Source: Phyto melanocephala (lineage: Eukaryota > Arthropoda > Insecta > Diptera > Rhinophoridae). Taken from it: a DNA stretch of 64,000 nucleotides. A program made the position numbers and the translations under genes. The DNA lies in contig OW799236.1 of assembly GCA_941918925.1 (NCBI GenBank), positions 16,963,474 through 17,027,473 on the forward strand, read 5' to 3'. Under the pieces are notes generated by a model. It was not told the DNA's origin. It saw only the letters and a program-made list of their open reading frames with translations, and did no database searches. Below, piece after piece: positions 22,960 to 35,072 of the stretch (its first letter is position 1; every line of letters begins with the position of its first letter).

Positions 22960-23560
22960 AATGCTAACTTTTATATTTATCAAAACCTTTCAGCAAATTT
23001 TTAATAAACAATTTCTAAAAAATATAGAATTTATTTCTAAAAACGAAAATTTGTACTAAACAAATATCAATCTAAGATATGATATGATTTTATTCTAAAA
23101 TAAAAAAATGTTTCCTTTTAATCTAGTAAAAATTATTATCCATACGCATAGGTATTTTACAAAAACAACTATACGCTCTAATAAATGGAAAGTGAGAGTG
23201 ATGTTTTGCTTTTTCACTTACTATTAATGATTTGTAATCTCTCAGTTACAAGTGGGTTCTTTTTGTTTACTTGTTTATTTTACATCATTTATGCTACGTA
23301 ATTAACAAAAGTAAAACATTTAGGAAGGTGTTTGTTAAAATGGCATACATTTTTCATTGTAAAGACACATGAATATCTTAGTGTTGCCAGGGGTTGCAAA
23401 TACTTAAACAAGCTTTTTTTTCATTTCCCAAATTTAATTGAAATATTTAATGGAGTATGATTTCGACTGTAAAACATTTCTATTAAAAAATTTCTGTTAA
23501 TAAAAAGAAATCAATAAACTTATAAAGGAAATAATTTTACAATGTAGAAAGAGTGGTAAA
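22960..23560. other. AT-rich non-coding stretch
   Basis: No gene recognised. Confidence 0.35.
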
Positions 23561-23571
23561 TGGTAAGAAAC

Positions 23572-23660
23572 TTCTGTGGTTTTCATGGGCAACCGCCTAA
23601 GCCTTAAAATAATTGTTTTTTTCAGGAGAGCCAAAAAAAACCGTTCTAGATAAAATTATC
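23572..23660 (+). repeat. solo end of the CTGTGGTTTTC MITE
   Basis: CTGTGGTTTTCATGGGCAAC followed by a CTTAAAATAA and CAGGAGAGCC block repeats the left half of the MITE at 24962-25216. I do not find its right end. Confidence 0.5.
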
Positions 23661-23775
23661 TGTTAGATATTGAACCTTTTTTTATAGTCATATAAAAATA
23701 GGTCATATTTCTTTTTTTTATTTTATTTTAACAATTATCCTTTAAAAATCAGATCCTAGTAAAGACTAAAACAAA

Positions 23776-24520
23776 CAAGTAAGAGCGCTATATTCGGCCG
23801 TGCCGAATCTTATATACCCTTCACAACGTGTAGTCATGCAATAACAGTAGTTTTTGTCGCCATTTACCCCATATGAAATACGTACATACATATAAAAACA
23901 TACATATATAAAAACATCCCATTGTAAAATTATAAATTCACGTATGTATGTTAAAAAAAAACAAAAAAAAAAATTTAAAAAAAAAATTTAAAAAAAAAAT
24001 TAAAAAAAAAAATTATTATATACATATATAATATATATAAAACAAAAAAAAAAAAAAAATTAAAAAGAAAAAAAATTAAAAAAAAATAATAAAAATATAT
24101 ATAATAAATTAAATAAAAAATAAAAAAAATAAAAAAAAAAATTTTAAAAAAATTAAAAAAAAAATTTTTTTGGCTCAGCTGGGATTCGATGCCACGTTTT
24201 CCCTAACCAGTATACACGTTTGTATGTATGTATGTTGTTGTTGTAATGTTGTTTTTGTGAAAAGAAAATCGAGGTGGTCGTGGGTTTTTGCTCATATCTC
24301 AGTTGTTTATGTACCGATGTTTCTGATTTTCAATACCGATCTACTCCCGAATATTTCTGATATTTTAATACCTTACTCGGGTCCAACCTATGTCGGGGGG
24401 CTTCAAAAAGTTGATTTCAACCTACACACGGACAGACGGACAGACGGACAGACTGGCAGGGCTTAATCGACTCCCCTATTCATAAGCTTTCAGAAAATAT
24501 ATACTTTATGTGGTCGGAAA
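23776..24520 (+). repeat. mini-me/DINE-1-like repeat, copy E (3' end lost)
   Basis: Very close to copy A: head AACAAGTAAGAGCGCTATAT, A/T tract, tRNA-like segment at 24171-24216, GACR block at 24428-24452, TATACTTTATGTGGTCGGAA. It is then cut off where the mariner relic begins, so the terminal GAAGGGTATAA is absent. Confidence 0.85.
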
Positions 24521-25298
24521 GAGACACCGTTGTTGTTTGAATAGAGACTCCGTTAGACCTCAAAAAACTGACAATTTGGTGTGCTTAATGGTCTAGTGAA
24601 ATCATTGTTCCGTACTTGTTTAAGAACTATGCTGATGAATGGTGACCACTATAGAGCCAAGCTACTGACTTTTTCGTTCATTAACTGAGCAACCATGATG
24701 TGCAGGATCTGTGGTTTTAACAAGATAGCGCAATATGTCACACAGCTCGTTCCACAATTAATTTTTTGAAGGAAACATTTGGTACCTAAGGTTAACATTT
24801 AGAACCCGTGAATTGGTATCCAAGATCGTGCTATTTAACATCGCGTTTGAAATCGCCAGTTTACACCGATAAACCCGAAACGATTGACCCCTTGGAGGAC
24901 AACATTCACCGCGTTATTGCCGATATATGGCCAGAAATCTAGAAAAAGTTATGAAAAAGTTCTGTGGTTTTCATGGGCAACCACGTATGTCTTAAAATCA
25001 AATTTCCCAGGAGAGCTACAAAACCGTGTTAGTGCCGGACGATTTTTGAATATATATAGAAGTTACGTTATTATGCCATTAAAATCGTCGGAATCTGTCT
25101 CTTTTATTTGAGCAATTTTTAAAACCAAGTAAAGGCCGTCTAAAACCAAGGAATATAGCATTATTAACTCAAAATCGTATAAATTGAACATACGAGGTTG
25201 CCCACGAAAACCACAGAGTTCAAGTTAGACTACGTCCGTGCCAGCCGTGGCGTTCATATGCCAGACGTCATATTTAAATATAAAGCCAGAAAATAGTC
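24521..25298 (+). pseudogene. mariner-family transposase relic, interrupted by a MITE
   Basis: Translated pieces in order, with stops and gaps: FKNYAD..., QDSAICHTARSTINFLKETF, EPVNWYPRSCYL, SPVYTDKPETIDPLEDNIHR and, after the MITE, ASRGVHMPDVIFKY. They match the C-terminal two thirds of the transposase at 2787-3425, but the DYFLWGYVK segment is deleted. No function is possible. Confidence 0.75.
24962..25216. mobile_element. 255-bp MITE inside the mariner relic
   Basis: Inverted ends CTGTGGTTTTC(A/G)TGGGCAACC, flanked by AGTT on both sides (24958-24961, 25217-25220). It separates two parts of one transposase reading region, which proves insertion. Confidence 0.8.
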
Positions 25299-25299
25299 T

Positions 25300-26240
25300 T
25301 TAAAAAAACAAATTTTTATTATTTTTCTTTTAAAAAAATTTTACTTCTATAAAAAGTACCTTTAATACCTCTCAGTTACAAACAATTACAAAACATCACA
25401 TTGTAGATAGAAAATAGTGACTACTTCACATCTTAAATTAAACTTCTATTTTATAATCTTTAGTAAAACTTCTGTCATACATTATGCTTTGTACTACATA
25501 TTTATATTGTTGCATGTCATTTTCTTCCAAAAATTGACAAAAATCATAGAGAACAAGCAGCTATAAAAACATCACACTTTTCATAAGAAAAGCTTAAACA
25601 AAACATGTGCTGACTTTTTTTGATTGTTGTTATTGTTTTTGTTTTACATTCAAACACCAATATTTTTTTCGTTATCTACATTTCTCTGCTTGTTCGTTTA
25701 ATGTGCGCTTGTGTGTTCCTCGAGAGAGAGCGTGTAATTGTATGTGTGAATTTGTTTGCTTTTATTTTAGATTTTTCATGTTTTTGACATTTACTTCTGC
25801 CTACCATTAGGCGCTGTATGTTGTAATTCAAGAGTAGAGCTTATTATTATATTTTCAAGGGGTTTTATTTTTTGCATGATTATATTTTCCTGATTTGTTT
25901 TGTTATATGGCTACGTTAAATAAACAAAACAACAACTACAACACCTTTGACCAGTAGTATGTGAGTGCGTATGTGCATGTGTATACATGTATCTGAATGA
26001 ATTGACTTTGTGTTAAAAGGAAAAGATTGATAAAATAAATTTTTTTTTCTAATAAAGCAAGTGAATTTTTCGACAAAACTCATAACATGAAAGAAAAGAG
26101 AATTTTTGTGTAAATTCCTTTGTTGTTAAGTGTTTAGTTTTGTATGTGAATAGAATGTAAAGCACTGTTTCGTCATGAAAGTTAAAAGGGTGGTGATACC
26201 ACATAAATCTTAAATGGAAAGCGGTAGACGTCCCGACGAC
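25300..26240. other. non-coding stretch
   Basis: No gene or repeat recognised. The 67-codon frame at 25607-25810 has no family pattern. Confidence 0.35.
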
Positions 26241-26249
26241 GAAAGAAAA

Positions 26250-26385
26250 TTGAGTTTTGTTTATATATGAATTTTGACATCCGAACTAAATGAGAGAATG
26301 AACTCTGACAGCTGAAGTTTTATATAAGAAAAGAAATAAATAATCGGCTGACGAATCAAAACTACCTGATGAATATAGATATTTG
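26250..26385. mobile_element. fragment of the CAAGG-tipped hAT-like MITE family
   Basis: Shares AATTTTGACATCCGAACTAA.., CTGACAGCTGAAGTTT, GGCTGACGAATCAAAACTAC and CTGATGAATA with the members at 17766 and 59210; the tips are unclear. Confidence 0.5.
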
Positions 26386-26399
26386 GCATTTTCAGCATT

Positions 26400-29300
26400 A
26401 GACATTTGTTAAAAAAATTTTATTAAAAACTTTATGGGTGTTCAGGTGATCTCCTTATATTCGAGCTAGGACCAAACTCAATACTAATTTTGTTGCCTTT
26501 TAACTGAAAGCCACTATTATCTCAAAAATAAAGTCAGTTTCTTGACATATTTTTGCATAACTTGAGAACGGTTTCTATGATTGGTTTAGTTTTTAAAAAA
26601 ATTGAAGTTCTTACAATATAATTATTTCTTAACCATACTAACATTGCATTTAAATCTCCTAAGTAGTTTTCAAGGTTGCAAGTTGCAAGTTTTGCAAACA
26701 AATAAAAAATTTTTCTTCTTAATTTTGTAAATTCAGGTTTTTTTTTTAAATTAAAAAAAAAATCCGGACAGTTGTCCGAGGCATTGGGCCATGGACTGTC
26801 CCTGCAGGCTGTGGCAGAGACACGGCCATTAAGTTTAACGTAGAATACGCCATCCGATACGACAGAAAACAGCATTGTTATTTTGCTTACTTATAAATTA
26901 TTTTTTTCATATATTTTTTATAATTATATATCCACGTTAAATTCAAATTCACATTTAACATTTTGTTTCACTTAAATACATTAGTAAATATACGAACTTT
27001 CGATATTTCATCAATCAAGACAACAGCCGAAGGTTTGTGTCCACACTGAAACAGCAGCATAGTTTGTGTTCACGCTACAAACTCAAACACCCAACCAAAC
27101 ACCACACATATGTTTAAGTGTATGTGTTTAAACAATTTTCATTTAAGAAATTTAAATATTAGGAAGATATCAACCAATATGAAATGTATATCAAACGAAA
27201 GATAACATCTTCATTTACCTACAAAAAAAATTTAAAAAAAAGTTATCTCGCCGTTTCCTCATAATCAATGAAATAAAGATTACAACAATAACAATCTGAC
27301 ATGACTCCCTATACCGTAAGGTAAGACGTATTCTACGCCAACATAAAATAAAACCAACAGTCAAGTTACAAGGATGATATTAAAAAAAGAAGAAAACTAC
27401 ATAAGTAAGCAATAAATAAAGTGTGTCGCTAGTCGCGCTCATTGTAATACAAAGCAATTTACATTCATGCCAAGAATATGGAAACATGTCAATAGAGAGA
27501 GTAAACGAACACCGTATATTTACCGTTAAAATAATGAGCACGAGTAAATGAACACATATTCGTACTCACGCACACAAACACATTTGTTTTATTCGTGTTA
27601 CCACGAAACACGAGAGTTTATTAAGAAGAATAGCGGAAAATAGTAGAAAAAAAGGAACACAAGGGAAAATCTATTACACATTAATATTTCTGCTTAAATT
27701 CATACAACGTCAAAACGTTGAACGGTTGTAATGGTTGTTGTACATATTTAGTAACGGGAATACCATACAGAGTAGAGATGAAATTTTAAACAACGAGACG
27801 TTACTTAAGCATTAAAAAAATAAATAAAAATGGATAAATTAAGAAAATTGCTTTGAAAAGAACAAGCCTATATATAAAATTTGTTAAAATATTTCATCTA
27901 AAAGGTTTTTTCGTCTTTAAGCTATTTCCGTGTTTTTAAAGAGAGTGTGAGTGTTTTTTTCTTTTTTTTTTTGCAAAGATGTGTTCTTTTTCGTTTTCTA
28001 AACTTATACATACATACATATTTAACAAGGGTATTTAAGTAAAAAATTTAAATATATTACAAGAAATTTATATCTACAATATGAAAAATAAAATTGTTTT
28101 AAAATCACATTTAAATATTGTATAAAAGAAAAATAAGTTTACATACGTACGGAGGTAAAAAGAAAATGTGGATTATAATATATATTCAATGTTATTTGTG
28201 TTATACCTATTTAATATGTATTACATACTCGAAAAAAATACTTAAACAAAAAAATTATATGTATTGAAAAGTTTTAACTTATTATGGCATAATAAAATAT
28301 TTAAGCCAAAAAGAAACGAGAAAAATATTATAGTTTTCGTTTTTAAGGTTCGTAACATCGTTAATAAATACTACAGCAACAACAACAATTACAACAAATC
28401 CAGAAAACAGCAACAAAAAAACGATTTTTCCGATTTTTTTTTCGCCTTTCCTTACACTAGCCAGAAACACACGTCTACAGCTAAACATAAGTATGTACGT
28501 CTGTCTACATCTATATTTATACATGTGTAGTAGAAAATATTGAAAGAAAAACTTTTTATAATTTGCCATTTTCCACTAAGCCAGAAGAGCATTAAGCCAA
28601 AGGCAGCCAAAAGGCTGTAAAACAACAACAACAACAATTTATAATGTCAGTGTTAAAAATCAATAAAATGACTACAAAAAACACTAATACAACAGCAGCG
28701 GCAACAACAACATTAAACACAAATTTTCTGAAAATCAATTTTTTCAAATAAATAACCTAAATATGCATATTTCATATAAATAATAATAGCAAACATAAAA
28801 AAGCATATATTGCAACAACAACAAAAAAAGGCCAGCAAAAAAACATACTAGATAAATGAAGGAAAAATCTAGGTGGCAGCATTATTATTTTCATCATCAA
28901 CAACAACAGTTAAGACAGCAGCAACAACCACAACAACAGAAACAGCATCAGAAGGAACAAATTGAAATTAAAAAAAAAACATAATATAACGGAGAAGAGT
29001 AATTTGATAAAAAAATACAAAAAGCTAAAAGTGTATGTGTGTGTGAGTGTGAGTGTTTATATGTGTTACAAAATGTTTGTACGACTGTGCACATTTCTAT
29101 GTGTGTACACGTGTGTGTATACTTAAAAGAAAAATATTCTAAAATATTTAAGTAATTTAAATGTATAAAAAAAATCAAAAATTGTAAAAAAAATTATTAA
29201 AAAATCTACGCTCATCTTGAAAAAAAAAATAAATAAATATCCGCAAAAAAACATGCAATTTTTATAAAACCTTTCCCCTCACTTGAAAATATTACTACTT

Positions 29301-29480
29301 TACATAAAACATAAAAAAATTTCCCATAACGGCTTTACAGTTTCTTCTTACAACTGCAACGTAATTTTTGGCAGCTACTCCCCTCGCCCTCGGTCAACAA
29401 AAACAAAATTTCTACTCAACTTCTGAAACGAACTAAACATCATAACTTTTAATTTCACACCCCTCCCCTTCGCATCACTC
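26400..29480. other. region upstream of the SMYD4-like start; CAA/CAG-rich
   Basis: No coding exon is supported. 28370-28940 is rich in CAA/CAG triplets (AACAACAACAACAATT, CAGCAGCGGCAACAACAA, CAGCAGCAACAACCACAACA), which is common in fly 5' UTRs and enhancers; 29030-29120 has TG-rich words. A promoter or 5' UTR exon could lie here. A GC-richer patch at 26757-26875 (CAGTTGTCCGAGGCATTGGG) is open on the - strand but unassigned. Confidence 0.35.
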
Positions 29481-29493
29481 ACTCTTTCTCAAG
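29480..29493 (+). promoter_or_regulatory. candidate 3' splice site just before the start codon
   Basis: A pyrimidine-rich run (CCCCTCCCCTTCGC... ACTCTTTCTCAAG) ends in AAG ten bases before the ATG of the SMYD4-like gene. This would suit a 5' non-coding exon further upstream. The sequence alone does not say where that exon or the promoter lies. Confidence 0.35.
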
Positions 29494-29503
29494 CCTATAA
29501 ACA

Positions 29504-30033
29504 ATGGCTTCTTCGTTATTAGATTTGGATGATTTAATAGAATTTCAATTGGAACGTCTAAAATTCGAAGAATTAAACTACAAAGATGAATTACAATTGC
29601 AACGTCAACTTTTGGATTTGGATGCACTGCAATGTTCGCAGAGGCGTCTCAAGCAGACCCTAACAAAAAGTCTAGCCAATCAACAGCATCAGGCTCTGCA
29701 AGTACCGGAAGCCTCCTCATGTACGGACTTACCCTCATCAATGGCCGGCCTTAGCGGCGAAGGTAATGCATCCAGTCCTCAAAATAATAACCATAGTAGT
29801 AGTAGTACGGGTGCCATTGCCCGCACTAGCAGTAGTAATCGTAGGGGTAAGGCGAATGTGACTTTGGTGGGTGGCAGTGTTCAAAACATTACCAATGGCA
29901 GTGTAGAAATCGCTATGGAGGATTTAGGTGCCGGAGCCTATGGTGGAGATGCACTACGTGGCAATACTAGTTTGCCAAGTTTTAGTGATAGCGAGGAGGA
30001 AGCCTTCAACGTCGATCATCAAAAGGAATTTAG
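29504..30033 (+). CDS. SMYD4-like protein, coding exon 1 (N-terminal extension)
   Basis: First coding exon of the only host gene I can support; it gives residues 1-176 plus two bases of codon 177. The ATG lies in a good insect context (AACAATGGC) shortly after a pyrimidine-rich tract ending in AG. The first ~60 residues are rich in Leu, Glu and Gln (LDLDDLIEFQLERLKFEELN) and look alpha-helical or coiled-coil. The rest is low-complexity Ser/Asn/Gly-rich and ends in an acidic stretch (SDSEEEAF). I recognise no domain here. Vertebrate SMYD4 starts closer to its TPR region, so this looks like an insect-type extension. The donor GGAATTTAG|GTAAAA leaves phase 2 and joins exon 2 in frame (AG|G = Arg). 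The ORF is open throughout, with codon use unlike the AT-rich flanks. The join across a 13.5-kb intron is inferred from phase and splice signals. Confidence 0.8.
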
Positions 30034-30740
30034 GTAAAAAAAACAAACACAATTACAAATTTTGTTTTTTGCAAAAGAAAATTCCATCAAATAATTAAAA
30101 ATCTCAACAGAAAATTCAAGTTAAAAAATCGAAATAGGATTTTCATCAAATTTAACTCATGTTATATATGCCCCTGTATGTATGTATATAATTGTTTATG
30201 TACATGCATGTGTATGGTATATTGAATTGGCCTTTTTAAAAGTGTATGACCCTATAAGCAATAGAGTAGTCGACTACGGAAATAACGCACTTTAATTTAA
30301 CTTTTATGAACTTTATTTGTTTTTTTTTTTTCAAATATTTTTTTATTATTTTGCTCTGAGAAAGACTTTAAAGGGCATTTATGCTTGTTTTTATAATTTT
30401 TTTTTTTTAGTTTTTTGTAAAATGTTTATCATTTGTGCTGGAAGTCAGTAAAGTTAAAAAATTGAAGACAGTGAAAAATAAATATTAACAGGCCAGTCGA
30501 TTTTTTGTTACTGAGTTTAGGTTCACATTATATTTACAACCGATTAATATTAAAAATACCATTCGAAAGTAATTTTCCTGTAGATATGCGCAATTTAAAT
30601 TCAATTAAAATTGGTTCAGCCCTGCAGATAACGCGTTTAGTCCGTACACGCATGTAAAGTATACTCCGTAAAGGGCTAGAAATAATCCAAAGATCACCCA
30701 AATGTAAGAAGAAAACGTGGTCGATTTAACATTACGATGT
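30034..30740. other. start of intron 1, no feature seen
   Basis: Begins with the exon 1 donor. AT-rich; no repeat family recognised. Confidence 0.4.
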
Positions 30741-30743
30741 CGT

Positions 30744-30903
30744 AGGGCTGGACCATATAACCCATCGGAGTAATCTCAAAACTACTCTTTGTCACTACTC
30801 GATGGAGCACCTACACGACCTTTATACACGTCTTGACAACAATATACATATGTAATCGTTAAAACACGAACAGTTGTCGTTCAAAAATTATATGGTCCAT
30901 GGC
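30744..30903. mobile_element. ~160-bp MITE-like element
   Basis: The inverted ends share GGACCATATAA (GGGCTGGACCATATAACCC at left; CAGCCATGGACCATATAATT inverted at right), with GTA beside each end. It is intronic and non-coding. Confidence 0.55.
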
Positions 30904-31927
30904 TGTATTGCATAGGACCATGTTGTAAGTAGTTCATTTAGCTAAAATGGACCACGTAGCACAGAAAAAATTATCGTTCAAAAAAAATTTTCAATCAAAA
31001 GGTTGCCTTAATTTAATTTTAATTTCTATTAATATTTTAATTGTTTCAAATAATTTTTTGTTTGATTATTTCCTTAGATTACATACATATGCTAAAACAA
31101 CAAATTAAATTTTTTATTTGCAGTTAGTGTGCGTTTTTTTGTTTGTTATTTTTATAATAAATTTTAAAATTCTTATTTAGTTAAAGATACTGTAGACTCA
31201 AATATTTTTGATTGATACAAGACTTTGAAGAAGCTTTTTTCTTGTCTTGCGTTTCACACGTCTATTTTCATTAATTAAATAATTCTTTTTGATTAAATAC
31301 TTCTTTGAGATTTTAACTGATTTTTTAAATAGCTTGTCATTGGTTCATTCTCTGAAAGTTTTGTCTGAATTAAACAAATATTTTTTAAATTTTCTTGAAA
31401 TAAATCTAAAAAATGTTTGTGAATTTTTTTAATAAACTTTTTGTTTCTTTCTGTTAACAATTTGTTTGAAAATCGTACATTGTTTCAATAAACTTTTTAT
31501 TTGTTTCTGTTAATAATTTGTTTAAAAGCCGGAAATATTTAATAAAAAATTTTACAGATTCAAACATAAAACTGTTTTGGATAAAACATAATTTTTTTCT
31601 TTGTTTAAATTTACAAATTAAGTGATAGGTCCTCATTCAAACAAATATCATATTTGGTTCTCTAAATTTCTTTATTGAATCAGAAATTTAATCCAATATT
31701 ATCTGCAGGGAGTATCTTAGGAGTTATAAGCGATTAAAGTTGCTACTAACACATACGCAAACCATATGAGAGCAACAAGAAAAAAAACAAAGTAATGCAG
31801 AGTAACTATGCTGCAAGTTGTTTTTGCAAAAACAGTACTTTATGTGTATGGTAAAACAAAAACAAAGAGAGTGTAGTCACTACTACCACTGTAATGTAAC
31901 AATTTAAACTCCAGTTTATTTTTTTTT

Positions 31928-32306
31928 TGTCTTTTATTCCGTGTGAAATTTCCATAATATTCATTTTGGACCCCATAAAATATATATTTACGGATATCTT
32001 ATAATTAGGGGAGTCGATTAAGCATTAAACCTCTGTCCGTGTGTATGTTGAAATTAACTTTTTGAAGCCTTTTAATATCAGACATCGCTGTTGGAATAAA
32101 TGTTCTGACAACGCCTTTTGAACAAGAGCAAAACATCGACAACAGCGGTCCACACCAGGCAAATTCATGTGCGCAAACTAATCGATGGCTGGTGTGGACC
32201 GTACGTTACGCTTCAGTCAGGTCACTATACCTATGTACAAGATTGTGAAGGGTATTATTATTTTCGGCATGGCCGTATATATCACTCTTACTTGTTTTTT
32301 TTTATT
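31928..32306 (-). repeat. mini-me/DINE-1-like repeat on the - strand, copy F
   Basis: Tail-to-head on the + strand: TTTATTCCGTGTGAAATTTC, GGACCCCATAAAATATAT, GGGGAGTCGATTAAGCATTA, CTGTCCGTGTGTATGTTGAA, then a hairpin element, then TGTGAAGGGTATTATTAT and CGGCATGGCCGTATATA. The A/T tract is deleted. It is the only well preserved copy in reverse orientation. Confidence 0.75.
32146..32201. mobile_element. 56-bp hairpin module (CGGTCCACACC)
   Basis: CGGTCCACACCAGGC and CTGGTGTGGACCG form a near-perfect hairpin around CATGTGCGCA. The same module with its left flank (TTCTGACAACGC, ACAAAACATCGAC) recurs inverted at 55756-55880. Confidence 0.6.
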
Positions 32307-32309
32307 TGT

Positions 32310-33575
32310 GTGTTTTAGAATTGGTTTTCATAGTATACTAAATAGATTTACTTTAGGAAACAAATTCAAGTCGAAACAATTATTGTAAAAAGTAAATTAT
32401 TTAATAAATTATATTAATTTTCTGCATATTTTTCTAAAATAAAATAGTAAAAGAGTAAAAAAAAACAAGTTAGCCGAGTTGCTTATAGGGTAGTTTGTAA
32501 ATAGTACGTGTATAAGAATGTATGCATGTGTTTCATTAAATTTTGTCTACGTTGTAAAAAAAAATGCTACTCAAATAAATTTGTCTAGGATAAACAATAT
32601 AAGACAAAAGCACTTCAAGCCTTTTAAAAGATACAATTGAAATTTGTTCAAAGAATTTGAATTATTTTTTTTTTATGTTTGTAGGTATTCAAATTAGCAC
32701 TAAAAATGCAAATTAATTCATACATATTTAAATCTGTTACAAAGTAAAACTAAATAATTTTATATAATAGTTTTTGTTTAATAAATATTTTACTAGAAGA
32801 AAAGTTTTAAAAATTTTTTTTAGTCATGTATGTTCTCATGGTTTATTAATATTTTTAGTGTTTGTTTTTTTTAATTTCGTTATCATTAAATTTGCATAAT
32901 CTTTTAAAGGAATTTTTGTTAAATCATTTATAATACAATGCATTTTTTAGTACTATATACGTTAATTCTTTAACATTTTAAAGCTAAACATTTGTATATT
33001 GCCATACATACTACTAAAACAATATTTACTCACAGGCTTTATTATTTATGTATGAACGTAAGTATGTATGTACTTATATAGGCGGTTCACAATTGTGTGC
33101 TTTTGCAATTTGCTCTCTTTTTCATGTTTTTAGTCAAATTGACATTTCGTTTTGGGCTTTCCCACTACTTTTGTACATTTTAAATGCGTTTTCGTTACAA
33201 ACTTTTTTGTAGTTAAAAGTTTTCTCTCTTTGATTTTCTCTTTCTGAATTCCTTTTTGGTATTTAATTCAAACCACTTGAGTTGACTGTCGTTTTAAATT
33301 CCATTTAGCAAATATAGATCTCTACAATCCCATTTAAGTCAAGGATCTAATACACTGAAGTAGATATTTTAAATTTTTGATTTTTTTATACGTTGGTGAG
33401 AGAGTTTCTGTAGAAAGAGGAAAATTCGGGAAAGCAGTTTGGTGTTTTAAAGAAAAATATTCAAAAAATAGAAGAAGATTTACTCACTTTAAATTAAGAC
33501 TATTAAAATATTTTATTGTTAAATAGATATTTAAGCATTTTAAACTTGGAATTTGTACATTGATATGGAAAACGC
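32310..33575. other. AT-rich intronic stretch
   Basis: No feature recognised. Confidence 0.35.
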
Positions 33576-33579
33576 AAAA

Positions 33580-34200
33580 AATATACTTTTTTATGGTAAT
33601 TTTTTCCACGTTTATGAAGCTAGAACTGTAAAATAAGGGACTATTGATTCCCGGTTAGATTAAAAATGTTATGGGGAACAAAAAAGTACTTTTTCCTCTT
33701 TTTATGATACTTTTTGTATTTTCAACGTAAAAAAGCTAGAATTTCGAAATTAGTGACTTATAATACAAGGTGAGAATGAAAATGTTATGGGCCACCAAAA
33801 AGGTACTTTTTTGTATTTTAATGGTACCTTTAGTATTTGTTACGTTTATGAAGCTAGAATTGTGATAAAAGGGACAATTAATTCCAGGTGAGATCAAAAA
33901 TGTTATGAACAACAAAAAAGTACTTTTTTGCCTGTTTATTGTACGTTTTGTAGTTTCAACGTTTATAAAGCTAGAACTGTGAGTAACCATAACTTTTACT
34001 TTTTTGTATTTTTATGGTACTTTTTGTAGTTTCAATGTTTATGAAGCTAGAATTTCGGCATTAGCTACTATTGATACAAGATGAGACCAAAAATTTTATG
34101 GGCGACCTTTAGTACTTTCTACGTTTATAAAGCTAGAATTGTGAAATAAGGGACTATTGACATAAAAATGTTATGGGCGACACTTTTTCGCATTTTTGTT
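33580..34200. repeat. tandem array, unit about 117 bp, five to six degenerate units
   Basis: TTTATGAAGCTAGAA recurs near 33614, 33735, 33851, 33966, 34037 and 34125. Each is followed by GGGACTATTGAT.., AAAATGTTATGGG.. and a GTACTTTTTTG..TTTATGGTAC block. Units differ by substitutions and deletions. Confidence 0.75.
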
Positions 34201-34224
34201 GTACATTGTTTTATATTTTTTATA

Positions 34225-34244
34225 TCTATATATATAAAAGTGAA

Positions 34245-34287
<43 letters not shown>

Positions 34288-34987
34288 GCTATAGACTCCG
34301 AAACTGTAAAACCGATCGGGCTCAAACTTTGGTAAGTTGTTGTACACATACCAGGGAGTGTTTATGGGTGAAAAAAAGTGGGCGGGGCCACGCCCATAAA
34401 AATTAGTTATCAGTTTTAGCTACTTGCACTTGACCGATTTTTCTGAAACTTTGCACACATATCGAGCTGTCATGACTAAATAATTTCGTGATAAGAAAAG
34501 TGGGCGGGGCCACGCCCCTAAAAAAGTTTTAATTTTGAGGTACTTGCACTGGACCGATTTTTATGAAACTTTGCACACATACTAAGCTGTCACAACTATA
34601 AAATTTTGTGATTAGAAAAGTGGGCAGGGCCACGCCCATAAAAAAAGGTTATAATTTTGAGTTACTTGCACCGGACCGATTTCTCTGAAACTTTGCACAC
34701 ATATCGAGCTGTCATGACTTAATAATTTCGTGATTAGAAAAGTGGGCAGTGCCACGCCCATAAAAAAAAGGTATCATTTTGAGTTACTTGCACTGGACCG
34801 ATTCTTCTGAAACTTTGCACACATATTGAGCTGTTACGACTTTACAATTTCGTGATTAGAAAAGTGGGCAATGCCACGTCCATAAGAAAATTATAATTTT
34901 TAGGTTTTTGCACTTGATATTCAATTAAAATTTAGAATGCATTTCGATTCATTAAGGGGCGTAGCAACGCGCGCAGGGTTTGGCTAG
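34225..34987 (+). mobile_element. Helitron-like element (non-autonomous) with internal 120-bp tandem units
   Basis: Starts TCTATATATATAAAAGTGAA, ends GGGTTTGGCTAG, and sits between A (34224) and T (34988): the 5'-TC..CTAG-3' A^T Helitron pattern without target duplication. It has a (GT)n run at 34249-34284, and units of about 120 bp with GTGGGCGGGGCCACGCCC, TTGCACTGGACCGATTTTT and GAAACTTTGCACACATA repeated five times. GCGTAGCAACGC near the 3' end can form a hairpin. No Rep/helicase is encoded. Confidence 0.85.
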
Positions 34988-35072
34988 TAGTGAAATATAC
35001 ATACAATTCTGAAATTATGTACTAATAATCCAAGTTGACTTTGAATATTTTGTTGTAGTGAAGAACAAAATC

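Noticed and set aside
26534..26875. 113-codon - strand ORF beginning MLFSVVSDGVFYVKLNGRVS
   Set aside because: The first ~37 codons look protein-like, but the frame then runs into A/T homopolymers; no splice structure or family supports a gene.
34125..34406. Overlapping ORFs with poly Thr-His or Cys-Val
   Set aside because: They are translations of the (GT)n run and the Helitron.
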